Assembly (NCBI GenBank): GCA_016212635.1
Contig: JACRFR010000056.1
Span: 1-25,569, forward strand
Direction: 5' to 3'
DNA from: Candidatus Liptonbacteria bacterium
GTDB taxonomy: Bacteria; Patescibacteriota; Minisyncoccia; UBA6257; 2-01-FULL-56-20
DNA: 25,569 nucleotides
Below, piece by piece: positions 6,727 to 14,115 of the stretch. Within the stretch, counting starts at the first letter, position 1, and every line of letters starts with the position of its first letter. The position numbers were made by a program, and so were the translations under genes. The notes beneath the pieces were generated by a model. That model saw only the letters and a list, made by a program, of their open reading frames with translations. It was not told the origin of the DNA and did not search any database.

Positions 6727-8379
6727 CTAGTACTCCTCTTCCATTCCCATCCCGCCGCCCGCAGACGCGCCTTGGGATTTCTTCTTCTCCGGGATATTGG
6801 TCACTGCGGCACCGATGGTCAGATAGGTCGAGGCCACCGAAGCGGCATTGACGAAAGCGGTCTTGGTTACCTTCAGAGGATCGATAACGCCAGCCGATTT
6901 CAAGTCGCCGATTTCGTTGGTCATGGCGTTAAAGCCTTTCCAGGAATCGCTCGCGGGGCGGCTTCTTAAGTCCTGCGTGACCTTGCTGGGAGACTCGCCG
7001 CTATTTAAGACGATCGCGGTGAGGGGGGCTTCCAGCGCGCGCATCAGGATGGCATTGGCTGCTCCGGCCACCGGGCTGACTTGTTTGGCCGCGCCGGGGT
7101 TATCGGCGTACACGTTGAAGAGCGCGATGCCGCCGCCCGGCACAATACCCTCTTCCATCGCCGCGCGGGTCGCCGCCACCGCGTCTTCCACCCGTTGCTT
7201 GAGTTCCTTTTGGGCCGACTCGGTCGGGGCGCCTACTTTGATCACGGCCACGCCACCGGCTAGTTTGCCCAACCGCTCTTGAAGTTTTTCTTTGTCGTAG
7301 TCCGACTCGGTTTTCTTGATCTGCGCGCGGATTTGGGCGACTCGCTCATCGATCCCTTTTTTGTCACCCTTGCCGCCGACGATCGTGGTGTCGTCTTTGG
7401 TGACCACCACCCGATGGGCGTGACCCAGTTGGGCTAGCTCCACGTGCTCGATCTTGCGGCCCAAGTCTTCGGAAATGTACTCCGCGCCGGTCACCGCCGC
7501 GATGTCCTGGAGCATCTCTTTCTTGCGATCGCCGAAACCCGGGGTCTTAACCGCCACCACGTTGATGATGCCTCGGATCTTGTTGACCACCAGCGTGGCC
7601 AAGGCCTCGCCGTCCACATCCTCGGCAATGATCATAAGTTCTTTCTTGCCGCTCTGAATAATCTTCTCCAAAAGCGGCAGGAGGTCGGGGTGGATCGAGG
7701 AGATCCGCCGATCGGTTACCAGGATATAGGGGTTATCCAGGGCCGCCTCCATCCGCTCTTGGTTGGTCACCATGTAGGGCGAGATGTAGCCGCGGTCGAA
7801 CTGCATGCCCTCCACCACTTCGTAGGAGTTGGAGATAGTGTTGGAATCCTCGATGGTCACCACGCCGTCCTTGCCCACCTTGCCCATAACCTCCGCGATC
7901 AAGCGGCCGATCTCCGGATCTTTGGCGGCCAGGGTCGCGACTTCCTCCACTTTTTTGTTGTCGTTAATAACTTCTTTTTGCTTTTCCAGGCCGGCGATTA
8001 TCGCCTTGGTGCCCTTCTCCAACTCCTCGGCCAGTTGGATGACATTGAAACCCTTTTCGCGGATCAGCTTCTCGCCTTCGTCGATCATGGCGTGGGCCAG
8101 AACCACCGCGGTGGTGGTGCCGTCGCCCACGTTATCGTTGGTCTTGTCCGCCGCCTGCTTCAAAAACTCGGCACCCAGATTCTCGAACTTGTCTTCCAAT
8201 TCGATCTCTTTGGCCACGGTCACACCGTCGAAAGTGACCTGCGGGCCGCCGTAACTTTTTTCCATAACCACCGCCCGGCCGCGGGGACCCAAGGTCATGC
8301 GTACCGCCTCCGCCAGTTTGTCCATGCCCTTTTTCATCGCCGCGCGGGCCGCCTCGTTGAAATAAATTTGTTTAGCCAT
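6727..8379 (-). CDS. groEL: chaperonin GroEL, 60 kDa
   Basis: ATP-driven double-ring chaperonin. All hallmarks are present in 550 residues: TLGPRGRAVV near residue 30, the ATP-site motif VGDGTTTA near 85, the apical domain (GYISPYMVTNQERMEA), VAVKTPGFGDRRK-like VAVKTPGFGDRKKEML, and the nucleotide loop IVPGGGIAL. The flexible C-terminal tail is short: GGGMGMEEEY instead of the usual long GGM repeat. It follows groES after an 83-bp spacer full of CGAAT words. There is no Shine-Dalgarno site before the ATG at 8379. Nothing suggests that it is not the main housekeeping copy. Confidence 0.98.
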   Translation of the reverse strand: MAKQIYFNEAARAAMKKGMDKLAEAVRMTLGPRGRAVVMEKSYGGPQVTFDGVTVAKEIELEDKFENLGAEFLKQAADKTNDNVGDGTTTAVVLAHAMIDEGEKLIREKGFNVIQLAEELEKGTKAIIAGLEKQKEVINDNKKVEEVATLAAKDPEIGRLIAEVMGKVGKDGVVTIEDSNTISNSYEVVEGMQFDRGYISPYMVTNQERMEAALDNPYILVTDRRISSIHPDLLPLLEKIIQSGKKELMIIAEDVDGEALATLVVNKIRGIINVVAVKTPGFGDRKKEMLQDIAAVTGAEYISEDLGRKIEHVELAQLGHAHRVVVTKDDTTIVGGKGDKKGIDERVAQIRAQIKKTESDYDKEKLQERLGKLAGGVAVIKVGAPTESAQKELKQRVEDAVAATRAAMEEGIVPGGGIALFNVYADNPGAAKQVSPVAGAANAILMRALEAPLTAIVLNSGESPSKVTQDLRSRPASDSWKGFNAMTNEIGDLKSAGVIDPLKVTKTAFVNAASVASTYLTIGAAVTNIPEKKKSQGASAGGGMGMEEEY

Positions 8380-8404
8380 GTTTTTATTTCATAAAAACCA
8401 TCAA

Positions 8405-8462
8405 CGAATTACGAATGGCGTACGAATAAACGAATTCGATTCGTAAATTCGTAAATGATTCG
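8405..8462. repeat. CGAAT/ATTCG word array between groES and groEL
   Basis: Four CGAAT words (405, 412, 423 and 431 of the 8000s) are followed by several ATTCG words, so the left and right halves can pair across a GAATTC centre. The first units keep a 7-nt register. On the mRNA it lies between groES and groEL and could form a hairpin. Confidence 0.65.
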
Positions 8463-8753
8463 TTATTCGATGATGGCCAACACGTCTTCCTCGTCGCCGA
8501 CCAGGTATTTTTTATTTTCTATCTCGATCTCATCCGGGCCGTACTTTTTAAACAGCACGGTGTCGCCAACCTTGACCGACATGGGGCGGAGCTCGCCCTT
8601 GTCGTTCGTCTTGCCCGGCCCGACTGCCACCACCTTGCCCATCATGGGCTTGGTTTTAGACGCGGTCTCGGGAATAACCAGACCGCTTTTGGTCACCTTT
8701 TCTTCTTCCATGGGCTCCAGGAAGAGGTGATCCGAGAGGGGTTTAAATTGCAT
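8463..8753 (-). CDS. groES: co-chaperonin GroES, 10 kDa
   Basis: The heptameric lid of GroEL, 96 residues. FKPLSDHLFLEPMEEE opens the first strand; the mobile loop that docks on GroEL is KVTKSGLVIPETASKTKP; VVAVGPGKTNDKG and VKVGDTVLFKKYGPDEIEIENKKYLVGDEEDVLAIIE complete the fold. It is first in the operon groES-groEL-unknown. Control: a TTGACA promoter with a CIRCE operator lies upstream, and a long imperfect hairpin built from heptamer repeats occupies the leader just before the ATG. Confidence 0.97.
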   Translation of the reverse strand: MQFKPLSDHLFLEPMEEEKVTKSGLVIPETASKTKPMMGKVVAVGPGKTNDKGELRPMSVKVGDTVLFKKYGPDEIEIENKKYLVGDEEDVLAIIE

Positions 8754-8759
8754 GATTTT

Positions 8760-8798
8760 TGACTTATGACTATTGACTTATGACTTATGACCGTTGAC
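8760..8798. repeat. heptamer array TGACTTA in the groES leader
   Basis: Five units with TGAC at every seventh base (TGACTTA, TGACTAT, TGACTTA, TGACTTA, TGACCGT) and a sixth TGAC. It faces an inverted array at 8823-8850. Confidence 0.85.
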
Positions 8799-8840
8799 AA
8801 AAAGTAAAGAGTTTCGTCGCTGGTCAAAAGTTAATAGTCA
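8767..8840 (-). promoter_or_regulatory. groES 5'-leader hairpin formed by facing heptamer arrays
   Basis: On the minus-strand transcript, 8840-8823 can pair with 8784-8767 in an 18-position stem with 16 Watson-Crick pairs, leaving a loop of 38 nt. The stem ends 13 nt before the groES ATG. It could hide or expose the start region. Function is inferred. Confidence 0.5.
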
Positions 8841-8850
8841 GTAGTCGTTT
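8823..8850. repeat. heptamer array GTCANTA, inverted partner of 8760-8798
   Basis: Four 7-nt units: GTCAAAA, GTTAATA, GTCAGTA, GTCGTTT. They are near reverse complements of the TGACTTA units on the other side of a 24-nt centre. Confidence 0.75.
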
Positions 8851-8860
8851 GTTTTTCTGA

Positions 8861-8887
8861 TTGGCACTCTCGACCATAGAGTGCTAA
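8861..8887 (-). promoter_or_regulatory. CIRCE operator (HrcA binding site)
   Basis: On the minus strand TTAGCACTC, nine bases, GAGTGCCAA. Seventeen of the 18 arm bases match the CIRCE consensus. It overlaps the expected transcription start of groES, as is usual for HrcA repression of groESL. hrcA itself is not in this window. Confidence 0.95.
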
Positions 8888-8890
8888 TAG

Positions 8891-8919
8891 AATCTAATCG
8901 CCTACCGGCATGCTGTCAA
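8891..8919 (-). promoter_or_regulatory. groESL promoter TTGACA-17-TAGATT
   Basis: A perfect -35 TTGACA (8919-8914), 17-bp spacing and TAGATT (8896-8891) on the minus strand, immediately upstream of CIRCE. This is the best sigma-70-type promoter in the window. Confidence 0.85.
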
Positions 8920-8936
8920 GAGGCAGCGGATACGCT

Positions 8937-9058
8937 GGCGCTATTCGGAAACGTCAAAAAGTTATTCCCTGAGCCCGTCGAAGGGTAGCTTTTGGCGGGT
9001 ACATGGCATGGCCCTCGACAAGCTCGGGCAATAAAATCGGTGGTTTCCGAACAGCGCC
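8937..9058. mobile_element. 122-bp MITE-like element, copy 1
   Basis: Terminal inverted repeats GGCGCTATTCGGAAAC and GTTTCCGAACAGCGCC agree at 15 of 16 positions. Inside, CCCTGAGCCCGTCGAAGGG faces CCCTCGACAAGCTCGGGC, a second inverted pair. The flanks GGATACGCT (8928-8936) and GGATGCGCT (9059-9067) look like a 9-bp target duplication with one change. No coding capacity. A near-identical copy lies at 10939-11061 in the same orientation. Confidence 0.85.
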
Positions 9059-9070
9059 GGATGCGCTTGA

Positions 9071-9979
9071 CTAGATCTGCTGATAAATATTCAGCACCGC
9101 CTTGATCGCGTCCCCGGCGGAGATATTGTTCTGCTTATAGAGCACGTCGGTCACGTCCCCCGCCGCCCAAATGCCCGGGTCGGAAGTAGCTTGGGTCTGA
9201 TGATCCACAACTATCTCGTGCAGCTCATTGGTCTTGACCAGGTCGCCCAAGAACTCCGCGTTGGGTACGGCGCCGATTTCCACAAAGACGCCGGAGGCGG
9301 GCAACGTCTGGACCTGATTGGATTTCCGGTCCAGGCATTCTAAGCCAGACACGAATTGCTCGCCCAATATCCGTTGAACTTCGGCCTGGGTAATAATATG
9401 AACCTTGGGATCGGCTTTGATCTTTTCTTGTGTCACCGCGTCGCCCTTTAGGGCCTCGCCGCGCTCCAAGAGGTAAATTTCAGTGGCATACGGCAGTAAA
9501 TCCAGGACGGCTTCCAGACCGGCGTTGCCGCCGCCCACCACCGCCGCCGACTTGCCCGCCATGACCGGCGCGTCGCAGATGGAACAATAGAAAACTCCTT
9601 TACTCTCGAACTCCGCTTCGCCGGGAACATTTAGCTTCCGCCGACGACTGCCGGAAGTAATGAGCAGGAACCGAGCCGAATATGTTTGGCCGCTCCCGGT
9701 TTTAACTTCATAGCCGGTCGGAGTCTTACTAACGCTCGCCACCCGCTCGCCAGTCACGACCTCCACCTCCGGCTGGGAGCGGAGATGGGCCTCTAGGCGC
9801 TGGGCTAGGTCAAACCCGGAAATTTCAATATCCCCGATCCAGTTTTGGATGCCGGCGGAAACAACCGATTGCCCGCCGATCGCCTCGGCGACCAGCAGAG
9901 TTTTCATTTTTTTCCGCCCGGCATAAACTCCCGCCGCCACGCCGGCCGGTCCTCCGCCGATGATGATTAGATCGTACAT
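9071..9979 (-). CDS. AhpF/TrxB-like flavin disulfide reductase
   Basis: An FAD-dependent thiol-disulfide reductase of 302 residues. FAD-binding GGGPAG is at 8-13, the redox pair C132-S-I-C135 (usually CATC) is intact, GGGNAG at 149-154 is the pyridine-nucleotide fold, and IWAAGDVTD near the C-terminus completes the FAD site. The NADPH-specific HRRxxxR of thioredoxin reductase is missing; instead LLERGEALKGD resembles the NADH-using AhpF. It lacks AhpF's N-terminal glutaredoxin-like domain. The next gene upstream on this strand is a DsbA-like protein, a plausible redox partner. Electron donor and acceptor are inferred. Confidence 0.88.
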   Translation of the reverse strand: MYDLIIIGGGPAGVAAGVYAGRKKMKTLLVAEAIGGQSVVSAGIQNWIGDIEISGFDLAQRLEAHLRSQPEVEVVTGERVASVSKTPTGYEVKTGSGQTYSARFLLITSGSRRRKLNVPGEAEFESKGVFYCSICDAPVMAGKSAAVVGGGNAGLEAVLDLLPYATEIYLLERGEALKGDAVTQEKIKADPKVHIITQAEVQRILGEQFVSGLECLDRKSNQVQTLPASGVFVEIGAVPNAEFLGDLVKTNELHEIVVDHQTQATSDPGIWAAGDVTDVLYKQNNISAGDAIKAVLNIYQQI

Positions 9980-9986
9980 GGATATA

Positions 9987-10014
9987 GAATTGAGAAGTTA
10001 GAATTGAGAATTAA
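9987..10014. repeat. heptamer array GAATTGA
   Basis: Four 7-nt units (GAATTGA, GAAGTTA, GAATTGA, GAATTAA) just upstream of the reductase start. They can pair imperfectly with the CTCACTT array at 10049-10076 (14 of 17 positions over the best stretch). Confidence 0.75.
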
Positions 10015-10048
10015 GGCTTAGGGAAAACAGAGTTGGTTTGATCTGCCC

Positions 10049-10076
10049 CTCACTTCTCACTTCTTGCTTCTCATGC
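10049..10076. repeat. heptamer array CTCACTT
   Basis: Four 7-nt units (CTCACTT twice, CTTGCTT, CTCATGC) directly abutting the stop codon of the DsbA-like gene; inverted partner of 9987-10014. Confidence 0.75.
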
Positions 10077-10820
10077 CTATCCTTTCAGTGCCGCTTCGAT
10101 CGCGGCCTTAAAATCATCATAGGAACTCGCTCCCTTAACCAACTGACCGTTCACGAAAGTAGTCGGGGTGGAGTTGACGCCGTACTTGCCCGCCTCCTGG
10201 TTGTCGGCCTGGATCTTGCTCTCGTACTTCTTGCTGTCGATGCAGCTGGCGAAGGCCGAGGTGTCCATCTGGAGCGTACCGGCCAGAGACACAAAGAAAT
10301 CCCGGTTTAGATTGCCGTTATTCTCTTTTGCGTCTTTGGCTTCCGCGGTATAGATCGCGTCGTGGAACGGCCAGAACTTACTCTGGTCTTTGGCGCACTC
10401 GGTCGCTTGGGCGGAAGCTAGTGACTCCGGGCCCAAAAACGCGAGATTGTGGAAAACAACCTTGACCTTGCCGGTTTTCACGTAGTCTTCGCGCAGGCGC
10501 GAATCGATTTGCTCAAAGAAACGCGCGCACCAGGGGCATTGGTAGTCGCCGAATTCGGAAATGGTTACTTTGGCTTTGGGATCGCCCAGAATTACATCTC
10601 GGTCGCCGATGGCGGGCGTGCCCCCGGTTGCCTTAGCTGCCGCAGGCGGCTGCGCGGGCACGGGCGCGGGTTGGCCCGCAGTCGGCTGCGTCGGTTGCGC
10701 CCCTCTCCCTACGGCGTAGATGATCGCGCCTGCGACCAGAATCCCCGCGATGAGTATGCTTAAGGGCAGGAGGAGCGCGGTCTCGCGTCCTGCTTCTTTG
10801 GAATTTAATTCGTTGGACAT
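10077..10820 (-). CDS. membrane-anchored DsbA-like thioredoxin-fold protein
   Basis: Predicted extracytoplasmic thiol oxidoreductase, 247 residues. A single membrane anchor (~17-36) is followed by a Pro/Ala/Gln-rich linker (~42-64) and a DsbA/thioredoxin-fold domain with the active site C95-P-W-C98 in FGDYQCPWCARFF. The cis-proline loop is NSTPTTFVNG near the C-terminus, and a second cysteine pair (ATECAKD, ASCIDSKK) lies in the helical insert. Start: the ATG at 10820 gives a proper anchor; a longer frame to 10925 adds residues that do not look like protein. Upstream of and co-directional with the flavin reductase; the pair sits between two MITE-like copies. Confidence 0.87.
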   Translation of the reverse strand: MSNELNSKEAGRETALLLPLSILIAGILVAGAIIYAVGRGAQPTQPTAGQPAPVPAQPPAAAKATGGTPAIGDRDVILGDPKAKVTISEFGDYQCPWCARFFEQIDSRLREDYVKTGKVKVVFHNLAFLGPESLASAQATECAKDQSKFWPFHDAIYTAEAKDAKENNGNLNRDFFVSLAGTLQMDTSAFASCIDSKKYESKIQADNQEAGKYGVNSTPTTFVNGQLVKGASSYDDFKAAIEAALKG

Positions 10821-11150
10821 GAGGTTAAGTTTAGGGAATGTTAGCCGAGTGTCAACGGGGCAAACGCGGATCAGCGCGGACCACGCGTGGATGGATGCGG
10901 ATATAGAACATATGGGACTAATCAAGACAAATGGGACGGGTGCTGTTCGGAAACGTCAAAAAGTTATTCCCTGAGCCCGTCGAAGGGTAGCTTTTTGGCG
11001 GGTACATGGCATGGCCCTCGACAAGCTCGGGCAATAAAATCGGTGGTTTCCGAACAGCGCCTCCGGAATTTCCATCACCCGAGATTTTTGGAATTTCGCC
11101 GGAAATACCAACCCGAAAATGAACAGCAGCCGGGGAAAAGACCGGTGCTG
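10821..11150. other. spacer with word repeats and MITE copy 2
   Basis: Apart from the MITE-like element at 10939-11061, 10862-10905 contains irregular ACGCGGAT-type words related to a stretch inside folD (19275-19302). No gene is supported. Confidence 0.5.
10939..11061. mobile_element. 123-bp MITE-like element, copy 2
   Basis: Nearly the same sequence as 8937-9058 and in the same orientation, differing by one extra T in an internal T-run and a few substitutions. Ends GGTGCTGTTCGGAAAC and GTTTCCGAACAGCGCC are inverted repeats with one mismatch. No clear target duplication flanks this copy. Confidence 0.85.
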
Positions 11151-11156
11151 TATACT
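11151..11156 (+). promoter_or_regulatory. -10 box (TATACT) of the sugar transferase, leaderless
   Basis: TATACT is followed by six bases and the ATG at 11163. No good -35 is seen. Confidence 0.45.
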
Positions 11157-11162
11157 TAACCC

Positions 11163-12524
11163 ATGACTGCTCCCGCCCCCGTCAAATTGTTTTTCCTCTT
11201 TTTAGGCGACCTGGTCGTGCTGTATGCAAGTCTGGTCGCCGCCCTGGCTATTCGGCTCGGCAGTACCGGAGTGATCGAGCCGCTCGCGCCGCATCTTTAT
11301 CCTTTCACCCTTCTCTTCCTGATCTGGCTGGTAGTTTTTTATATTGTCGGCTTGTATGACCTGCGACGGCTGCGGCGTTTACTGGATTTGCTTAAAATGC
11401 TCGCGGCGGCGGTAGTGGTCAACACCGTCTTGGCGGTCGGATTCTTTTATCTCCTGCCCGTCTTTGGCATCGCGCCTAAAACTAGCTTGGTTTTGGTGGT
11501 GATCATCGCCGCAATTCTGGAACTTGCCTGGCGCCGCATCTTCCAGCGGTTAACCATCCGCGGCGAGCCGTCCTCCCGAGCACTGCTCTTGGGCAGCGGC
11601 GAGACCACCGATGCCGTCTTGGCCGCAGTGGCGGAACACCCTCAACTCGGCTATGTCATCCGGCTCCACTTGGCTCTGGCTCCGACCAGCCTGGAAGAAT
11701 TGCGCGGTTTGGTTCGAGAAAAAAACATCAACACGGTCATTCTCCCGCGCCACCTCCACCACGATCCAATCCTGACTCGCGCCTGTTACGAACTTCTGCG
11801 CGAAGGCGTGGAAGTGCAAGACCTGGCTACTGTCTATGAACTATTTTTTAGAAAGATACCGCTCATGGAACTGGAAGAATCCTGGTTCCTGGAATTCGTG
11901 GCGAGTTCTCACCGCTTATATGATCAACTTAAAGGCGGCATTGATCTTGTCGCGGCCTTGCTGCTCACCGTTATCCTTTCGCCGCTGGGCGCACTGGCGG
12001 CGGTCGCCGTCGCCCTGACTTCCCGGGGTCCGATCTTCTACCGCCAAACCCGAACCGGCCGGCACGGGCGACCCTTCACTCTCTACAAGTTCCGGAGCAT
12101 GTACCACTCGCCGGAACGCAATCCCGATGCGCAAGCTACGGCACCTGTCTGGAGCGGCCCGCGCGACCCGCGAATTACGCCAGTTGGCCGCGTGTTGCGT
12201 TTTACCCACCTGGACGAACTGCCCCAGTTGTTGAATATTTTGAGGGGCGAGCTTTCGTTCGTGGGGCCTCGGCCAGAGAGACCCGAATTTGTCAGTTTGC
12301 TGATCCAAGAAATTCCCCACTTCGACATCCGCCACGTTTTGAAGCCTGGGATCACCGGTTGGGCCCAGGTTAACTATCCCTATGGCGCCTCCGTCGCGGA
12401 CGCTTACGAAAAGTTGCAATATGATCTTTTCTACCTAAAGAACCGATCGCCGGTACTGGACTTGGCTGTGGCCCTGAATACGCTTAAACTCTTCTTCGTC
12501 GGTTCTCAAAATAAACCCCGTTAG
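11163..12524 (+). CDS. polyprenyl-phosphate hexose-1-phosphate transferase (WbaP/WcaJ type)
   Basis: Starts surface-polysaccharide repeat units by moving a sugar-1-phosphate from a UDP-sugar to undecaprenyl phosphate. The 453 residues show about four N-terminal membrane helices (~8-125), a Rossmann-like middle domain (ALLLGSGETTDAVLAAV), a re-entrant hydrophobic helix (~258-285) and the catalytic domain: RQTRTGRHGRPFTLYKFRSM, HLDELPQLLNILRGELSFVG with the catalytic Asp-Glu, GPRPERPEF and PGITGWAQVNYPYG. It opens the polysaccharide block and its stop codon lies inside a hairpin at 12516-12554. Confidence 0.93.
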   Translation: MTAPAPVKLFFLFLGDLVVLYASLVAALAIRLGSTGVIEPLAPHLYPFTLLFLIWLVVFYIVGLYDLRRLRRLLDLLKMLAAAVVVNTVLAVGFFYLLPVFGIAPKTSLVLVVIIAAILELAWRRIFQRLTIRGEPSSRALLLGSGETTDAVLAAVAEHPQLGYVIRLHLALAPTSLEELRGLVREKNINTVILPRHLHHDPILTRACYELLREGVEVQDLATVYELFFRKIPLMELEESWFLEFVASSHRLYDQLKGGIDLVAALLLTVILSPLGALAAVAVALTSRGPIFYRQTRTGRHGRPFTLYKFRSMYHSPERNPDAQATAPVWSGPRDPRITPVGRVLRFTHLDELPQLLNILRGELSFVGPRPERPEFVSLLIQEIPHFDIRHVLKPGITGWAQVNYPYGASVADAYEKLQYDLFYLKNRSPVLDLAVALNTLKLFFVGSQNKPR

Positions 12525-12554
12525 AGAACTCACACGGGACATTCTCTAACGGGG
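12516..12554 (+). repeat. hairpin overlapping a stop codon, copy 1
   Basis: A perfect 13-bp stem (12516-12528 with 12542-12554) and a 13-nt loop. The TAG of the sugar transferase is in the 5' arm. TAAAAC follows, not a T-run, so it is not an ordinary intrinsic terminator. The same element occurs at the end of thyX (25253-25291). Confidence 0.8.
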
Positions 12555-12569
12555 TAAAACCAATCATCC

Positions 12570-13490
12570 ATGAAAATAATTGTTACCGGCGGAGCCGGGT
12601 TCATTGGTTCCCACGTAGCCGACGCTTATCTCGCCGCCGGCCACCAGGTCGTGGTGATAGATAACCTGGCCACCGGAGTGCGGAGCAACGTGCCCCGCCG
12701 GGCGAAATTCTATCAAGCCGATATCCGCGAGACTAAAAAAATAGATGCGATCTTCAGGCGCGAACGGCCGCAGATGGTTAATCACCACGCCGCCTTGGCC
12801 AGCGTAACCGTGTCCGTGCGGGAACCGGCCGCCATTATGCAGACCAACCTAGTGGGCACGGTTAATCTATTGGCTGCTTTTAGTAAGTACCGCGCCGACA
12901 AAAATGGGAAATTCATTTTTGCCTCTACCGGCGGGGCGATGTATGGCAGCCCGCGGCACTTGTCCGCAGACGAAAACACACCGCCCAATCCCACTTCTCC
13001 CTACGGATTGTCTAAGCTGTTTTCGGAACAGGCCGTCCGCTTCTTCGCCCGCGAGCATAGATTTGAGTACCTGATCTTCCGCTATGCCAACGTGTACGGG
13101 CCGCGCCAGCGCACCAATGGCGAAGCGGGTATAGTGCCGATCTTCCATGATCTGATCCGGGCCGGCCAGCGGCCTAAAATATTCGGCGATGGCACCAAAA
13201 CCCGCGATTACGTTTTCGTCGGCGACGTGGTGCAAGCCAATGTTCTCGCTTTAGGTCGGGGCAAGAATACTATTCTGAACATCGGCTGCGGCCGCGAGAT
13301 CAGTGATTTGGCCATGTTCCAGGCTATTGCGCGCGCGTCAAACTACGATCGTCCGCCGCTTTTTGTTCCCTACCGAGCCGGAGAAGTGCGCCGGATCGCG
13401 CTGGATGCGCGCCGCGCGAAAAAGATCTTGGGCTGGCGACCGACAGTGAAGCTAGAACAAGGAGTACCCCGAACCATAAAGGCGGGGTGA
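12570..13490 (+). CDS. NAD-dependent nucleotide-sugar epimerase/dehydratase (GalE-like)
   Basis: Extended short-chain dehydrogenase, 306 residues, acting on a UDP- or dTDP-sugar. The NAD-binding GGAGFIGSH is at residues 7-15; DNLATG follows the second strand; the catalytic set is S/T at 119-120 and Y145-x3-K149 in SPYGLSK; the C-terminal domain carries RYANVYGPRQ and the sugar-binding FGDGTKTRDYVFVGDV. These features are typical of UDP-glucose 4-epimerase-like proteins, but epimerase and dehydratase cannot be separated here. It follows the sugar transferase and very likely supplies it or a later glycosyltransferase. Confidence 0.88.
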   Translation: MKIIVTGGAGFIGSHVADAYLAAGHQVVVIDNLATGVRSNVPRRAKFYQADIRETKKIDAIFRRERPQMVNHHAALASVTVSVREPAAIMQTNLVGTVNLLAAFSKYRADKNGKFIFASTGGAMYGSPRHLSADENTPPNPTSPYGLSKLFSEQAVRFFAREHRFEYLIFRYANVYGPRQRTNGEAGIVPIFHDLIRAGQRPKIFGDGTKTRDYVFVGDVVQANVLALGRGKNTILNIGCGREISDLAMFQAIARASNYDRPPLFVPYRAGEVRRIALDARRAKKILGWRPTVKLEQGVPRTIKAG

Positions 13491-13494
13491 ATTT

Positions 13495-13536
13495 ATTTGC
13501 GTTATTTGCCAAGATTTGCGTTATTCGCGATCACTC
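13495..13536 (+). repeat. GCGTTATT-type dispersed repeat, copy A
   Basis: Pattern: ATTNGCGTTATT, short spacer, ATTNGCGTTATT, NGCGATTACTC. This copy overlaps the end of the minus-strand cytidylyltransferase, whose last residues (VIANNANLGK) are read from it. Confidence 0.8.
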
Positions 13537-14023
13537 TATTCAGTAGCCAGGAGCTGGATTGGATCTTGCCGCCCCGGCCGACATTGAACACCATGCGGAT
13601 CCCCAGCTCCCGACACAATTTTTGATCGGCATTAAGCGGCGAGGTTTTCTGCGCCGCGTCGCGGCGATCCCGATCGCCGCCGTTCGCGAAAATATCCGGT
13701 TTTAGTTGCCGGAGCTCCGCGCAGACGCTCATGTCTTTAGGTTGCTGGGCATGCCTGGTAACAATTACCCGGTCTACCGGACGCAAAGCCCGGGTTAGTT
13801 CGGCGCGCTCCGCTTGAGTCATGAAAACGAAGCCCTTTTTGGCCCGCAGCCAATGGTCGTTGTTCAAGATAACTACCAGTTCATCGCCCAACGCCCTGGC
13901 GGCCGCAAACAAGCGTACGTGACCGGCGTGCAAAGGATCAAACCCCCCGCTGACCGCTACGATTATTTTCTTCGTTTGGGGCCGGGTGCTTTTTTGTTTG
14001 CGTTGGTTCATATCTCGTTCCAT
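13502..14023 (-). CDS. cytidylyltransferase-like nucleotidyltransferase
   Basis: Transfers a nucleotide to a sugar phosphate, alcohol phosphate or similar acceptor. SGGFDPLHAGHVRLFAAA (residues 25-42) holds the HxGH motif (H32, H35) that binds the nucleotide phosphates; LNNDHWLRAKKG and MTQAERAELTRAL are like the RfaE C-terminal/glycerol-3-phosphate cytidylyltransferase group. At 173 aa it is family-sized. It is transcribed against the flanking polysaccharide genes. Its C-terminus is encoded by repeat copy A and copy B sits 14 bases upstream of its start, so direct repeats bracket the gene. A TATACT box lies nine bases before the ATG. The substrate is unknown. Confidence 0.85.
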   Translation of the reverse strand: MERDMNQRKQKSTRPQTKKIIVAVSGGFDPLHAGHVRLFAAARALGDELVVILNNDHWLRAKKGFVFMTQAERAELTRALRPVDRVIVTRHAQQPKDMSVCAELRQLKPDIFANGGDRDRRDAAQKTSPLNADQKLCRELGIRMVFNVGRGGKIQSSSWLLNRVIANNANLGK

Positions 14024-14037
14024 TCTATGATTAGTAT

Positions 14038-14081
14038 ATTCGCGTTATTACCTCTCCGATTCGCGATATTAGCGATTACTC
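14038..14081 (+). repeat. GCGTTATT-type dispersed repeat, copy B
   Basis: Same orientation as the other copies; here the second GCGTTATT is GCGATATT. It occupies the divergent spacer between the cytidylyltransferase and flippase genes. Confidence 0.8.
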
Positions 14082-14115
14082 CCCGTATCCTATATGCTTT
14101 ATATTGTACACTTTT

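Noticed and set aside
7444..8394. A 316-codon open frame opposite groEL
   Set aside because: It is the complement of the highly conserved groEL sequence and shows no domain or start signal of its own.
8760..8850. Heptamer arrays considered as a CRISPR array
   Set aside because: The unit is 7 nt without spacers of 30-40 nt, and there are no cas genes.
10821..10925. Longer N-terminus of the DsbA-like protein
   Set aside because: The added residues look like translated repeat words; the ATG at 10820 gives a normal membrane anchor.
8928..11061. Composite transposon around the redox genes
   Set aside because: The bracketing elements have no transposase and only one has flanking duplication; I report them only as MITE-like copies.
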